From the NCBI GenBank assembly GCA_037447655.1, contig JBBHKE010002514.1:64001-92893 (forward strand): a stretch of DNA of 28,893 nt, in the 5' to 3' direction. The notes under the pieces are model-generated. The model was given only the letters and a program-made list of their open reading frames with translations. It ran no database searches and was not told where the DNA came from. This document shows, piece after piece, positions 9,958 through 20,676 of the stretch. Made by a program: the position numbers and the translations under genes. This DNA is from Zygnema cylindricum. Lineage: Eukaryota > Streptophyta > Zygnematophyceae > Zygnematales > Zygnemataceae. Every line of letters starts with the position of its first letter. Positions within the stretch are counted from its first letter, which is position 1.

Positions 9958-10540
9958 CTATCTAAACCGATACTCTAAACTGATTATTTTGTTTTCTACT
10001 TTCTCTCTAACAAAGCTGAGTCTGATGTCCATGTGATTAGCTGTAATTTGATGTTTAGGATTGGCAAAAATAGCGATTGCTGCCTGATTATCACAAAAAA
10101 AAATCTGCACACCACTCTTAAGGTGACCAAGCTCACCGAGTAAAGACTTAACCCAGATCAATTCTATTTCAGCAGAGCAAGAGGCCATATACTTACCCTC
10201 CATGGTGGAATGAGCAATAACCTTTTGTTGTTTGCTACTCTAGCAACAAGCTCCATCACCCACATACAATACATATCCTGTAGTACATCTTCTCATCGGA
10301 GCATCACCATAACAGCATCACTACAAGTAGTGATGTCACTATTCCCTCCACCAAAATGTAACTATAGATCCCTAGTTCCTATCAAATATCTAAAGACTCT
10401 CTCAGTTGCCTCCCAATCTCTCTAAGTGGGAGCATTTAGACTTCTACTCAACACTCCAACAACTGCAGCCAAATTCTGCTCGGTACAATTCATAAAATAG
10501 ATTAGGCTTCCCGCTACTTGCCTATAAGGAATAGTCTGCA
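9958..10540 (-). pseudogene. pol: Copia element 2: RNase H remnant
   Basis: The open part (10203 to 9958) reads EGKYMASCSAEIELIWVK, LLGELGHLKSG, FFCDNQAAIAIFAN and RLSFVREKVEN. These match the copia RNase H blocks EAEYMA...WL, CDNQSAIALA and HF.RE.V. Upstream, in shifted frames, lie NCTEQNLAAVVGVLSR (family: RPDL..AVG.LSR), WEATERVFRYLIGT and HFGGGNSD. At least two frameshifts and stops occur between 10204 and 10540. The C-terminal ADMLTK block was not found before the polypurine tract, so the end is probably lost. Confidence 0.82.
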
Positions 10541-11426
10541 TGAACTTCTATTCTTCCAAACCTAATTCCTTATCTAAGATTGTGACTCCTTCTTCCATAC
10601 TCCCCTCACTTCCTTTCTTTAACTCCATAGGAGTTTTACAACTATTTGCCTTATCCATCTGAATTTTTTCCAAAATGTTCCCTATTGCTTCTTTTTGAGT
10701 TAGTCTTATAATATTTCTTTCTTGGTCTCTTTCTACTTTAATTCCCAAATTATATATTGCCTTCCCCATATCGTTCATCTTAAATCTCCTCTTCAGATCC
10801 GTTTTCAGTTTATAAATTTTGCCCATTGACTTACTTAGAACAAGCAAATCGTCAACATAAATTGCTATACAAATAACACCTTTTTTATATTCAAAAACAT
10901 AGATTGAGTGATGTGAGTTGATCCGGATATATCTCTAACCGGTAAGAAACTCATCAAGCTTCTTATTCCATTTTCGGGCCGCCTGTTTTGATCCACAAAG
11001 AGATTTAATCAGTCGGCATACCTTACTTTCCTCTCCTTGCTCCACAAATCCTTTGGGTTGTTGCATGAAGATCTCCTCTTCCAATTTTCAATGCAAAAAG
11101 GTTGTTTTGATGTCCATCTAGTACACCTCCGTGTCTTTTGCTGATGTTAAAATGAGAAGCATGCGGACAGAGGGAAATCTGACGACCGAGGCAAAGGTTT
11201 TCTTGTAGTCGATTCCCTCTTTTTGTGTAAATCCTTTTGCCACCAACCGAGCCTTGTAGCGCTCAATGGTGCTATTTGGGTTCATTTTTAATTTAAGCAC
11301 CCACTTATAACCGATTCGGTTTTGGTTAGGTGGAATATCCACCAGCTCCCAAGTATCGGCGGCCATAATTAAGGCCATCCCCTTAGTGATGGCTCTTTTC
11401 CAATGATTCCTTTTTGGACAATTCAT
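10541..11426 (-). pseudogene. pol: Copia element 2: reverse transcriptase pseudogene
   Basis: In order on the minus strand: [58 protein letters not shown], then a TAG at 11120-11118 where family members have Gln before MDIKT. There follow LEEEIFMQQPKGFVEQG, VCRLIKSL, AIYVDDLLVLSK and DMGKAIYNLGIK. The catalytic YVDD (10859-10848) is intact, unlike in the other two elements. A stop and frameshifts between about 11117 and 10848 still prevent a full protein. This is the best-preserved RT active site in the window. Confidence 0.9.
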
Positions 11427-11960
11427 TGCCTCTCCATAAGTTTAAGGTTCATTTGGATGAGATAGTTTTGTTACCTTGTTATTAACCTGTTTTTCTTGCA
11501 ACCTTTTGAACTTTTTCTACCTCCTTCAAAATCTATGGCAGGAATAGATGGTTCACGTGGGTTCATTTGTACAATCTCGGCTTCTCCCTTGTCTCTTAAT
11601 TTCGAATCAATATCCGCCATTTCTTTCGCTTCCGGTAGATTTGTCACGAGAGTTTTCGGGGAAGAGTCATTTTCAGTCTGATTTGTACCTGCAAGAATGT
11701 CATCTTCTATGAAACCTAGATAGTTAAGAAGCTCAAAGTCATTGGAATTTTCTGACTCAAATCTGATTTTTACTGACTTTGTATACTTGAACTGATCCAC
11801 ATACTTTTTTTCATCCATAACTACTAGATGTTTTACTAAAATTATATCTTCCCGTTTTAGATCAAAAACTCTATATCCTTTTACATCTTCATCATATCCT
11901 AATTAGTACCCTGGTTTTCCTTTAAGATCTAGCTTCTAATTAGACGAATCTGTATCTAGA
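11427..11960 (-). pseudogene. pol: Copia element 2: integrase C-terminal region and IN-RT linker
   Basis: The minus strand carries GYDEDVKGYRVFDLKREDII, a copia integrase C-terminal block, then VVMDEKKYVDQFKYTKSVKI and an acidic, low-complexity linker (11818 to 11471). Matching text in element 3 lies at about 27580-28020, which supports a real former coding sequence. Confidence 0.8.
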
Positions 11961-12500
11961 ATAAATACGTGACTGCCCAAAATCTAAAAGTGAGATATGT
12001 ATGGTTTCCAGCCGGTCCATCTCTCATAAGGTGTTTGTCTTTTTATTGCTGAAGTAAGAACTCTATTTTTGAGGTACTTAGCACAGTTCATTGCTTTAGC
12101 CCAAAACCTTTTTCTTATCTTCTTATCCGACAACATACTTCTAGCACTATTACTTAGTGTCCTATTAAATATTTCAACTACCCCATTCTATTCCGAGTTT
12201 TTAGGAACAGTCTTTTGGTGTTGGAATATCTTTTGGTTTTGGACTCGATCTTCCCCCATAAAATCCTCAAACTGGTTTGAGGTATACTCTCCACCATTGT
12301 CACTTCTTACTCTTTTGATTCGGGTTTCATAGAGTTTTTCACTCTATGCTTTATATTGTCTAAAACATTCTTGAGCTTTTGACTTATTTTTCAAAAAGTA
12401 CACCCTGGAATACCAAGACCAATCATCATTGATAGTCATCATAGATCTCTTTCCCCCGGGTGAGAGAACTGTGGCCGGCCCCAGATATCTATGCGTACTA
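11961..12500 (-). pseudogene. pol: Copia element 2: integrase core, broken
   Basis: Minus-strand blocks, in shifted frames, are WSWYSRVYFLKNKSKAQECF, IKRVRSDNGGEYTSNQFEDF (second catalytic Asp), NGVVEIFNRTLSNSARSMLS (catalytic Glu) and RFWAKAMNCAKYLKNRVLTS. Comparison with element 3 shows Gln CAG changed to TAG at 12190-12188 and Trp TGG to TAG at 12346-12344. A small insertion or duplication lies between the DNGGEY and NGVVE blocks. Confidence 0.85.
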
Positions 12501-12720
12501 AATCTATAATCTTTTCTAATTTGTATGTGGCAGTTTTTGGGAAGGGTAACCTGTGTGCTTTACCTTGAACACATCCACTACAATTACTTAGATTCTCACT
12601 TTCACCGAAGTTAATCCCTTCCACTATCCTATCTTTTTCATCTCTCCTAACTTATCTAGATTCACATGCTCAAGCCTCTTATGCCACAACATTATATCAT
12701 GAACACCAGCATAATAAAGT
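12501..12720 (-). pseudogene. pol: Copia element 2: GAG-pre-integrase zinc module
   Basis: LWHKRLEHVNLDKL (usually LGH) is followed across a frameshift near 12630 by GINFGESENLSNCSGCVQGK. The His and Cys residues (H...H...CSGC) form the HHCC zinc site before integrase. LVRIDIWG with the first catalytic Asp follows at about 12480. The sibling copy at 26806-27030 reads through in one frame. Confidence 0.85.
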
Positions 12721-13256
12721 TTCTTCTTTTCATTGCTTAAAATCAGCATGAACATCCTTTGGCTACCTTTTTCAGCAGTGAAATAAACTTCCTCCTCAAA
12801 ACTATCATTAAAGACTCATTTCCTAGTTCTAATACCAAAACCCTTATCATCTAATAAAGACGTAGAGATGAGGTTTTTTTTCAACTCCGAAATAAGCAAT
12901 ACATCAGAGAATGTAATTATAGATGTCTTTCTTACTACTAACACTTTTAGATCTACAGATCCTACAAGGGTAGTAGTGACTATCCTCCCATCCCCGTACT
13001 CTATCTCTACGGTGGGAATCTATCTTATCTTAGTGAATAAGTGTTTATTCTTACACATGTGCATGGAGGCACCTGAATCTACAATCCAGCGTGCTTCACC
13101 TTTCAATCCACCGAAACCACATTTCTGCTTTCGTGGAATTTTGACCTCGTTTTTCGCTTCCAACTCCTCTTCCAATAGAAGCTCATTGTCCTCGTCCTCG
13201 AATTCCGCTTCATGTACCGTGTCACAAGGGCCTTTATCTTTCCTATCGGAGTTCAC
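12721..13256 (-). pseudogene. pol: Copia element 2: protease and C-terminal Gag remnant
   Basis: An open frame (13256 to 13020) has an acidic stretch (EAEFEDEDNELLLEEELE) followed by WIVDSGASMHMC, an intact aspartic protease active-site motif (D-S-G-A), about 65 residues in. The frame then breaks, and the rest of the protease (to about 12721) survives only as shifted fragments that parallel 26460-26740 of element 3. The motif is unambiguous. Confidence 0.85.
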
Positions 13257-13269
13257 CTTTATGCCCCTC

Positions 13270-14203
13270 CTTTAAGCGTAGCCCGGTTAACTTAGTGCAC
13301 TCCACCATATAGTGCTCTAGTTTCTTACTAAAATGACACAAACCCCTGGGAGCCCTTGGTTCGAGTTTGTCGGTCTGATTTTTTTGCACCCCTCTTCCAT
13401 ATTTTCTGACCGGTTTCCTATAATCATTGTTCCTCTAATCGGTCCTAGCTGCTACGGCTTGCCCACTCTTTCCTCCACTTCGGATCTCAATCATATTCTC
13501 CCGAACGACAATCATCCCTACCACTGAATTCCATATCCACCTTGAGTCCTACAAATCTTGCACACAGTTGATTATGTTCTCCAACTCATGTGGTAACTTC
13601 ATGATCAAGCAGTTAACCTTCACCTTTTTCAGTTTCAACCTCTCTATCACCCTCTAGCTCCATGAAAAGTGTTGCGAGCTCATTACAAAAATCCAGCATC
13701 TTCGCCCCCTTGTATACATATGCGTCAAATTTTTGATCGCCTAACTGCTATTGTTGAATCGTACCACTTCGGTACATAGTGATGAGGGCCACCAAAATAT
13801 TGGATTCCCTTTCTACATACAATTGAGGAGATGCAAGCCCTTCAGTAAGATGGCACAGGATGAAGTGCTTTGCCGTCATATTATTGTTGTCTCAGGTATC
13901 AATATCATTCTCCTTGTTCCTCGCAATAGGTGACATGAATGCCGAACTGGTTGCTATTGGTGTGACCATCTTCTTCTCCTTTCCTTTTTCCACCACCTCC
14001 ACTTCATTTTTCTCCTCTATTGGAGATGGATCTGCATCTTTGGTGAATCTTCTTCCTGTAAACCCTTGAGGGATCCCAATACTAGATGGACGCCTCACCT
14101 GTCCATTTACTATTCCCCAAAATTGTTTCTCACATAGAGCAACTATCATCGTACTTTTCCACTATATGAATCAAGTTCCGTTAAAGATGGACACCCTAGA
14201 GGG
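13270..14203 (-). pseudogene. gag: Copia element 2: Gag pseudogene
   Basis: The N-terminal part (14149 to 13892) reads ALCEKQFWGIVNGQVRRPS followed by a charged region ending NKENDIDT. It stops at TGA (13894-13892) where the sibling has TAG, implying an ancestral TGG. Fragments of the central Gag continue in shifted frames to a decayed zinc knuckle, LCHFSKKLEHYMVEC (near 13330), in which the second Cys is Ser. The start codon used by element 3 (ATG inside the primer-binding site) is ATA here. Confidence 0.82.
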
Positions 14204-14216
14204 TGGGCCTATAACC
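14204..14216 (-). promoter_or_regulatory. Primer-binding site of copia element 2
   Basis: Directly inside the 5' LTR, in element orientation, is GGTTATAGGCCCA. It differs by one base from GGTTATGGGCCCA, the complement of the anticodon stem-loop of eukaryotic initiator tRNA-Met, and suggests half-tRNA priming. Confidence 0.7.
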
Positions 14217-15252
14217 TGCAACTTTGAGACCTCCATAGGTCCTCTAAGTAGGCAGCTCACACGGAGCCTCTAGAATAACCCTGATCCCTTGGTGTTTCAC
14301 TAAGAATAATTGTCACCCTGGCGGAAAAAAACGCTAACTACCTTCACCGCTGTAAAGGCAAGACTCCCTTGAGTCGATAGCAAAAAGAATATATGAATTT
14401 GCTCCCCTGAGCAATAAGTTATGAGTGGTCAAATATGACCTTTTGTACAAGAGCTCTGTGAGAGAGAGGTGGCTACCTACTAAATTCTCTAAGTCCTATC
14501 CCTCTCTAAAACTATATATACAGATGTATGGCACCAATCAGATTAGTGTATCGTACAAAAAAGTACAGGTGTCGATGTACTTTTTATAAGGCCATCGTAC
14601 GTCATAAGCCAAAATGTCAACGCCCGCCACATCTGGATTTTTGTTCGCGTATTCTCCAAAGATGCCACAAGCCAATGTGAATGTGCCATGTGTCATTTGA
14701 CAGGGCGATGACCAAAAACCGCGAAAGGGTCCATTCCGCGATCTCTAGATCCATTGCAGCCGTTTGATCTTGTTTGGCAATTATTTGTAGCCGTCCAAAT
14801 TAATTGCGGAGTATTTGTTTCGCGGTCGAAACAAATGCGTGATATTCCGTTTGTTGCATATTGTACGCCGTACCAGACAAACTATGTCTATGTGAAATAA
14901 ATATGTTTGCGCTTTAAAACGAACTTATGTACATCTACATTGTTAAATACATATCAAACCCTATATGAATGAGCACTGATGCTATACTAATAGGATAAAG
15001 CTACCGGCTACGGCTTGACTTGTAGGACGGCAGGTACCAATATCAAATCCTAGGTCCCATTTTGGTAAATCTACCAAAAGTGATACCTGTCTTTCTCTGG
15101 ATAGCATAGGCAGCGATGGCTCGAGCTCCCTCTTCAACCTTTAGTGACTATAACAAGCGTGGGAGTTGAAGGAGAGGAGTTAGAGGGAGAGTGCCTCTGC
15201 TTCTTTCAGCTTTTTATCTAGAAAATACAAATAAAAACCTTTAGATTCTACA
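14217..15252 (-). repeat. Copia element 2: 5' LTR
   Basis: This aligns along its length with 8783-9850. In element orientation it begins TGTAGAATCTAAAGG and ends AAAGTTGCA. A TATA-like TATATATAG lies near 14514-14522 on the minus strand. About 40 bases present at the outer end of the 3' LTR are missing. The sequence beyond 15252 resembles 20090-20250 and is therefore flanking DNA. Confidence 0.85.
14990..15055 (+). other. tRNA-like module inside LTR (antisense to element)
   Basis: AAGCTACCGGCTACGGCTTG followed by a decayed B-box-like ATCAAATCC occupies the position of the module in the other LTR (9581-9645). The T-arm pairing is poor in this copy. Confidence 0.35.
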
Positions 15253-15420
15253 AGAGGTTTAGGGTGTGTTACCATGTGATTAAATATTGGTTTAATTTTA
15301 TTTTTGTTGTCCAAAATAGAGCTTGCAGCAAGAAAAAATCTTAAGCCGTACAAAAAAAATACGAAAAACCATAGTACAATTTGCGTCATTTTAAAACTTA
15401 GAATGAAATACAGCTTGTCG
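15253..15420 (+). repeat. Dispersed repeat R2, copy A
   Basis: This is similar in the same orientation to 20090-20250. Shared landmarks are GGTGTG..CCATGTG, TTATTTTTGTTGT, CCAAAATWGA and ACCATRGTACAA. It is non-coding and abuts the end of copia element 2. Confidence 0.55.
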
Positions 15421-15779
15421 TTTTGCTATTTTCAACCCAATGCCACGTCAAGAAACGTCATCTTCACATTGTTTTGAAAACAACTCGCGAGTCGATTTCA
15501 TTTAAAGTATTGGCTGACCAGCGAATAGTATTATGTGTTAGCACGTGTTGTAAACTTTCAAACATTTTCACAAAACGTGAGGCACACACAAAAAAAAAAG
15601 TTGGAGTCTGTACGGACTGTATTCCGTACAAGGGCTGTGGAGGGGTCTCGAGAAACAAATGCCGATTCACAAAAGCAAAGTCCGTGAAGACGCTTCCTCC
15701 CTCCACCTCTTACAGTATTAGTTTTATTTCTCACTTATTGGAGCAAAATATGACAATATCGGTATGCAATAAAAGAGCT

Positions 15780-16190
15780 TTAGCAAATAATTATTTGGAA
15801 TACCTTTGGGCATATTTTCAAGGTAAGTCGAGTGAGAAAAGTTGAATGAACGAAATCAGGAATCCATGACCGAAAGTACTTTAATCAATGACGTCGACGT
15901 TTTCATAAGTGAGCATGACGTCATATCGTCGCAAAACCCTTAGCATCAACAATGTCATAAAATAGAAGACGTCTACAACCGTCGCTATTTTGTCAACTTC
16001 AAAAATTGTTGCAAGTTTTGTAATCATCTACAACCGTCACAATTTATACCCACGTCTACAACCGTCACATTTTAAAGTAACGATTTTGTTATCGAACATA
16101 AGGACACTCTCAAAAATAATACAAAGAATCTTCACTACAAAAATAAAGTAACAAGACTAAGTTAAAAACACATGGGAAGAAACACTTAAG
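15780..16190 (-). repeat. Decayed copy of the TIR element at 22182-22896 (inverted)
   Basis: Read on the minus strand, this aligns with the left part of 22182-22896. Shared blocks are CATGGGAA near the end, GTAACAAGACTAAG, CTACAACCGTCGCTATTTTG, GCAAGTTTTGTAAT and GTGAGCATGACGTCA. Its own outer end (TTCTTCCCATG on the minus strand, near 16180) is degenerate and no duplication could be defined. A 140-codon open frame at 15423-15845 overlaps it and is not regarded as a gene. Confidence 0.65.
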
Positions 16191-16382
16191 CAAAGGTATA
16201 TCGTACAGTCGCAGCTACAAGGTTGTATATCTATGATATCACGCAATGATATGCAACAAACCAAATTGTTTCAAATAAAACAATGTGTCTTCTGACGCTT
16301 CAAAATTTTTCGAAAAATACGATGCGTCAAGACTAATTTTACACGTTAAGTCACATGCATTAGTGACGTCTATAACCGTCAC
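15968..16382 (+). repeat. Four direct copies of GACGTCTACAACCGTCAC-like motif
   Basis: Copies lie at 15968-15985, 16023-16040, 16051-16068 and 16365-16382, with a few mismatches each. Related motifs lie inverted at 22240-22400. The pattern resembles subterminal motif clusters bound by transposases, which is inference. Confidence 0.55.
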
Positions 16383-17519
16383 ACCCATAGATAACAATTG
16401 CTTTCTCACACATAGGGACACCTGAAATTCGAGTCTCCTAGATCTACGCTAAAAAACAAAGAAAGGTCCCTAAGTTATAAGTACACGGGGTGGTACCCTA
16501 ACTTCCATTTACAGTGAAGCATATTTGAGCAGTAGACAACCACTAAACTCAATGATCTATTAAACTCGTTAACTTTTGCTCAATAGCGTGCTCATTTGCA
16601 TTCGTGTCCTATGCTCCCAAAATTTTCGTCGTCAAGCGCTTCCAAATCAAGCCACAATACTTTGCAACCTGTGGAGTAGCCACACTATTTCAACTATCAA
16701 AGTGGATTTCTATGTGGTAAAATAGGCTCACGCACAACAATTTCCTTCACATGTCGTTGTTGCGCTTTGCCAACCCCGGCTTGTCGTGTGAATTAATGAT
16801 TTTTTTATGTCGGTGGACTCTCACAAGCACGACAAAATTTTACCTGTTTGCTATAATATTTTACAACAGGTGGTTAATCCTTGATTTTAAACTCAACAAT
16901 ACTTAACATGCAAGAATGTGTACTAAAAATAACCAATCTTTGACAAGTTGACGAATGCCACTTCTCGCAACCAAAATATTTTTTTGGTGATCCTTACGCA
17001 AAGTTTAAGTTGATACAATATATTATGTCATCATGTTTTGAATATTTGTCCAATGTTGGTTATATTTCACTAGAAATAATAGAATACAATTAACTTTTCA
17101 AAGTCAACTTGTCTACCTTACGACCGGCTAACAGTTGTTGGGAGGACTAGCTGACTATTTTCAAGTGAATCATTGTTCAACTTATTCGAAACATAGAAAC
17201 GAAAAAAATTAGCGAAATTACGTTTTTTTTTCCTAAGCTATGACGGTTTGGTATATTAATGAAAGGTATATTTCATATTATTAAATGTTTCCAAAAAATC
17301 CCAACACAAATCAATCGACGAGTCAAAATTTTTACCATTCTTGAAACTCGTTTATAGCCGAGATTAAACTGTTCCCAACCTGTCAAAAAATGTGAAACAT
17401 TCACAATTCGTTTTTCTTTGTTTAAAGTGGCTATTACTTCTAGTGATAGCGTTTCCTCACGTTACATATTCCTAAAGGATTTGTAAATTAGTTGTATAGT
17501 GGTGGTTAGCACTATATTT
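16191..17519. other. AT-rich non-coding stretch, nothing firmly recognised
   Basis: Apart from the motif at 16365-16382, no coding block, repeat pair or RNA gene could be supported. Because it lies downstream of the hAT relic on the minus strand, it may hold the rest of that transposon too decayed to read by eye. Confidence 0.4.
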
Positions 17520-18110
17520 TTCGATTTATTTCAATAGGATCTTGCGTTGGGCAGTTTCCCAACATCAGAGGTGATAAGGTGATGGAGGCACCAAAGGTTT
17601 TTATGGTCTCCACGTAGCTTGCCAAATCGCTAGTTATCTTTTCTTTCGTCTTAGACAACAAGCAACTAGGCAATTTCCCATGGTATTCTTATGAGGTAAC
17701 AAGTAAGTGACCCCATATCCCCGATCTTCTTCACCTTACATTTTGGGTCATCTAATAATCGAAATCCCAAACCATTTGCAAAGAAAGCCTTTGCCCATGC
17801 TACATTCACTTATTTTTTGTTATGCATTTTGAATACATTATTTATTTTTGTCTGAAAACATCCTGTACCTTGGTACTCTGGCTAGATCTAAGACATTAGG
17901 GAGTTCATTCAAATGAGATATGACATGTTTCTAAGAACCATAAGAGGATTTTGCGGTTTTCGATATAATTAACTCCGCTTGCATTTCATCTAGACATGAA
18001 ATGCAAATTTTAATGCCCCTACTTTTATTTTTTTATCAAGCAGATGGTTTTTAATCCAAGTTGCTTGACCATTGTAGTTGAAATTGCAGTATACACAGAT
18101 GCATATTTTG
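17520..18110 (-). pseudogene. hAT-superfamily transposase relic (BED finger and DUF659-like region)
   Basis: Three fragments in the right order on the minus strand match plant hAT transposases of the BED/DUF659 type. The first, ICVYCNFNYNGQATWIKNHL (about 18103 down to 18040), has the C-x2-C, the Gly-x-x-(Thr/Trp)-Ile-Lys and the His-Leu of a BED-type finger. The second, VNVAWAKAFFANGLGFRLLD (about 17815 down to 17755), matches the IA.FF..NGIPF block. The third, LPSCLLSKTKEKITSDLASY followed by a segment with KTFGASIT (about 17675 down to 17530), matches the LL.K.KEK....L..YV....G.SI stretch before the first catalytic Asp. At least two frameshifts and several stops separate them. The DDE core was not found. 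No terminal repeats or 8-bp duplication could be assigned. Confidence 0.68.
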
Positions 18111-18539
18111 TTATTCCCAAGTAACTCTCTGTTTGGACACTTAACGTGCTCCTATTGAATTCCTCGTGGCCTAGGCATTGATGCATCTGTTTAGGTTCAT
18201 GGAAGCTTGAAGAGTGGCCTCAATGAATGGTTTAATGGCTGATTTATAGCGTCTCTAATGGCACCTTTGTTGTGAAGGAGGATTGGAGGACAGATTAAAA
18301 TTTGCGCGAATAAATGAGCCAACTTTTTTCTTTATAATTAGAGACGCACGAAGTTTATGAAATTTACGAAACAATGGAATACTATGCAATTTTCGAAAAA
18401 AGGTCAAAATCCATACAAATAGGACTTTTATGCTTAAATGTGAACCATAGATGTCCTATGCGCATAAAATGCACGGACTAAACTAATGAATACTACGTAT
18501 AATGCGTATCAAACGATTTTGAAAAGTTAATAAATTTTG

Positions 18540-19010
18540 TACCTTATTGTGCATTCCTACAATTTTAGTACACTTTTGTACGTTTTCGTGCAATTTAAGG
18601 TAATATAAGCTGGGATTTAGGGTTTTTGGGGTTCATTTTAGTACATTTTTGTATATTTGAGTACAACTGTCTTAGATTTTACGAGATTATATTGGGTTTT
18701 ACGGTTCTTACATTTACGTGCATTTGAGGGTTATTTTAGCAAGATTTTAGGATTTTAAGGGTATATTCTTATACATTTATGTTTATTTCAGTACAACTTT
18801 CTTAAATAATCCGAGATTTTATGGTTTTTAAGGATATATATTTGTACGCTTCCGTATATTTTAGTACAACTATTGTAGATTTTAAATCTAACGTTGTACA
18901 CTTTTGTATATCTTTTGTACATTTTTAGATTTTTTAGGATTTTTAAGGTCTCATTTTTTGTACATTTTCGTTTTTCTTAAATTTTTGTATAGTCCTTTAT
19001 AAGGAAAACA
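18540..19010. repeat. AT-rich block with TTTTGTACA and TTAGGGTTTTT motifs
   Basis: Words such as TTTTAGTACA, TTTTGTAC and GGGATTTAGGGTTTTTGG recur at irregular spacing. The content is the opposite-strand counterpart of 7330-7640 and 8045-8230. It lies directly beside repeat R1 copy B, just as its counterpart interrupts copy A, so the two belong to one composite repeat that has been rearranged. Confidence 0.55.
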
Positions 19011-19084
19011 TTACAAATTCTACAAAAAGTATGAAATCAATTAATAGACTTGATAAAATGGTCGAAACTTGTACGAATTGGACA

Positions 19085-19745
19085 TCTGAGAACATCCTAT
19101 TAAGTTTCAATCCACAAATTATATTATATATTTTACATACAATTTCGTATCATGCATAAATGTGAACGATAATTTCCTGTGCAGTATCTGTACGAATCCA
19201 AATTGTACGCATTTTCATACTCTATTTTATTGTACTGCTGCATGTACACATCGTCGCATGTGCACATCGCGTCAATGCTTATTTGCGCGCCAAGTCCGTA
19301 CAACTTATCGACACCAATCGCGTTAGCGAAATTGAGTGCGGTTTGTAAAGTTTCAAGTATGGAAACGTTTCACCTTCTTGACAGTGTTGCACATTGCGCC
19401 TTTTGTACAGTTTGTCTTTTGCATAGCGTACTTAGCGCTAGAACTTTGGTTTGCATTGCCGAATTGAGTTGCAAACTTTAATCGCACTCATCCGAACTGG
19501 AGCACTAAATGTCCCTTATTATTCGAGGCTTGAGGCAACCTTCTCCTCATGGATGGCCAATTCGTACGGTTTTATGCGTTATATGCGCATCGGACATCTA
19601 TGCTTTTCCATTTCTTATTGTTGACAGTAACGATACAGTCTCGTGTGGCAAAGTACGTTTTTTTTGTCATTTTCCTATACACTTTATCGTTGTACTAGTA
19701 AAGTTGTAACCGTACAAAGATATTGCAAAATTGTATAGTATAACT
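19085..19745 (+). repeat. Dispersed repeat R1, copy B (uninterrupted)
   Basis: This matches 6700-7215 and then 8275-8470 in one continuous run, which defines the uninterrupted structure. It is non-coding. Open frames at 19179-19481 and 19509-19709 have no counterpart in copy A. Confidence 0.7.
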
Positions 19746-20089
19746 ATTTTGCCCAACTGCGAATATTTACGTCCTGTCATCACATTCCAATACACTGTGA
19801 ATCGTTATAGGGGTTAATGATTTTTTCCCCACTTAAAACATATTTTCTCCGTACACAAGTGTTTGTTATATGATCGAACGGTTGCAATTGAAAATGGAGA
19901 TTTTCAGCTTTTGATTTGCGGTCTCAAGTCGAAACTCGCACAAATGCGTACGGTGGAAATATGTTTTGAGTGGCTGCAAAAATATGAACACTAATAGTGA
20001 TACACGGTGCATTGTAATTCCCAGTGGACAAGTCCAAAATAACTCATCACCACCATTCGCATTAGTGAAATTGTGTACAGTTTTTAAAG

Positions 20090-20250
20090 TTTAGTAGGTG
20101 TGGCCATGTGTAAAATTACTAAATTAACTTTATTTTGTTGTAATCTTCCAAAATTGAATCTGCGACGATAATTTCTTTTGGCCTACACAAAATTTGTACA
20201 AACCATGGTACAAATGACATCATGTTGAATGTATTACAGTTTGCATTAAT
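20090..20250 (+). repeat. Dispersed repeat R2, copy B
   Basis: This is the counterpart of 15253-15420. The stretch from 20250 to 20676 shows only weak, unconvincing similarity to 15420-15580 and a small duplication, CATGGGAAACCT twice, near 20309-20334. Confidence 0.5.
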
Positions 20251-20676
20251 TCTCTTCGACCCACAAGCATGTGAGTAAAGTTGAACTTCAAATTTTGAAC
20301 TTAAATAAACATGGGAAACCTCATGGGAAACCTAAAGTTTGAGATGTAACTTTGCATTTTAGTGAAGATTCTACGTAATTTTTTCAAGCTCGAGTTAAAT
20401 TTTGAAATAAGTTATAATCACGTGTCTGTGATTCTCAAAGATGACGAAGCCAAAGTGTAGTTGTGTACATTCAAACTTTTAAAATGGCGTCAATTATAAA
20501 ATGTTTATCCCAAATTTTAAGTACGACAATCAATTTTTTCGTTGCATACTCAATTATGGACGAAAACGACAAAAACACTTTTAATTTGACATATGGGCAC
20601 ACCCCATCAATACATCGATTTGATTGCTTCACTTCTTGCCTTACAAAAACGTGAACGTTCAACCCCTATACATTAT

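Larger units (their letters stand above)
8783..15252 (-). mobile_element. Copia element 2, complete structure but inactivated (about 6.5 kb)
   Basis: Two related LTRs in the same orientation enclose a minus-strand coding region with gag, protease, integrase, RT and RNase H in Ty1/copia order. The LTRs match at roughly four in five bases by eye, which implies an old insertion. The five bases flanking the two sides (GGCGC and AGAGG) do not match. The outer end of the right LTR appears about 40 bp shorter than that of the left LTR, so the target duplication may have been lost with an end truncation. The coding region has multiple stops and frameshifts. Copia element 3 is a close sibling in inverted orientation. 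Confidence 0.9.

Noticed and set aside
15423-15845. 140-codon open frame on the plus strand, with an 80-codon frame opposite at 15464-15706
   Set aside because: It overlaps a decayed repeat, has no recognisable domain or second copy, and both strands are open, which suggests chance.
16133-16148. CACTACAAAAATAAAG as a possible CACTA-transposon end
   Set aside because: The homologous place in the inverted relative (22182-22896) does not keep CACTA, and no matching inverted end or 3-bp duplication was found.
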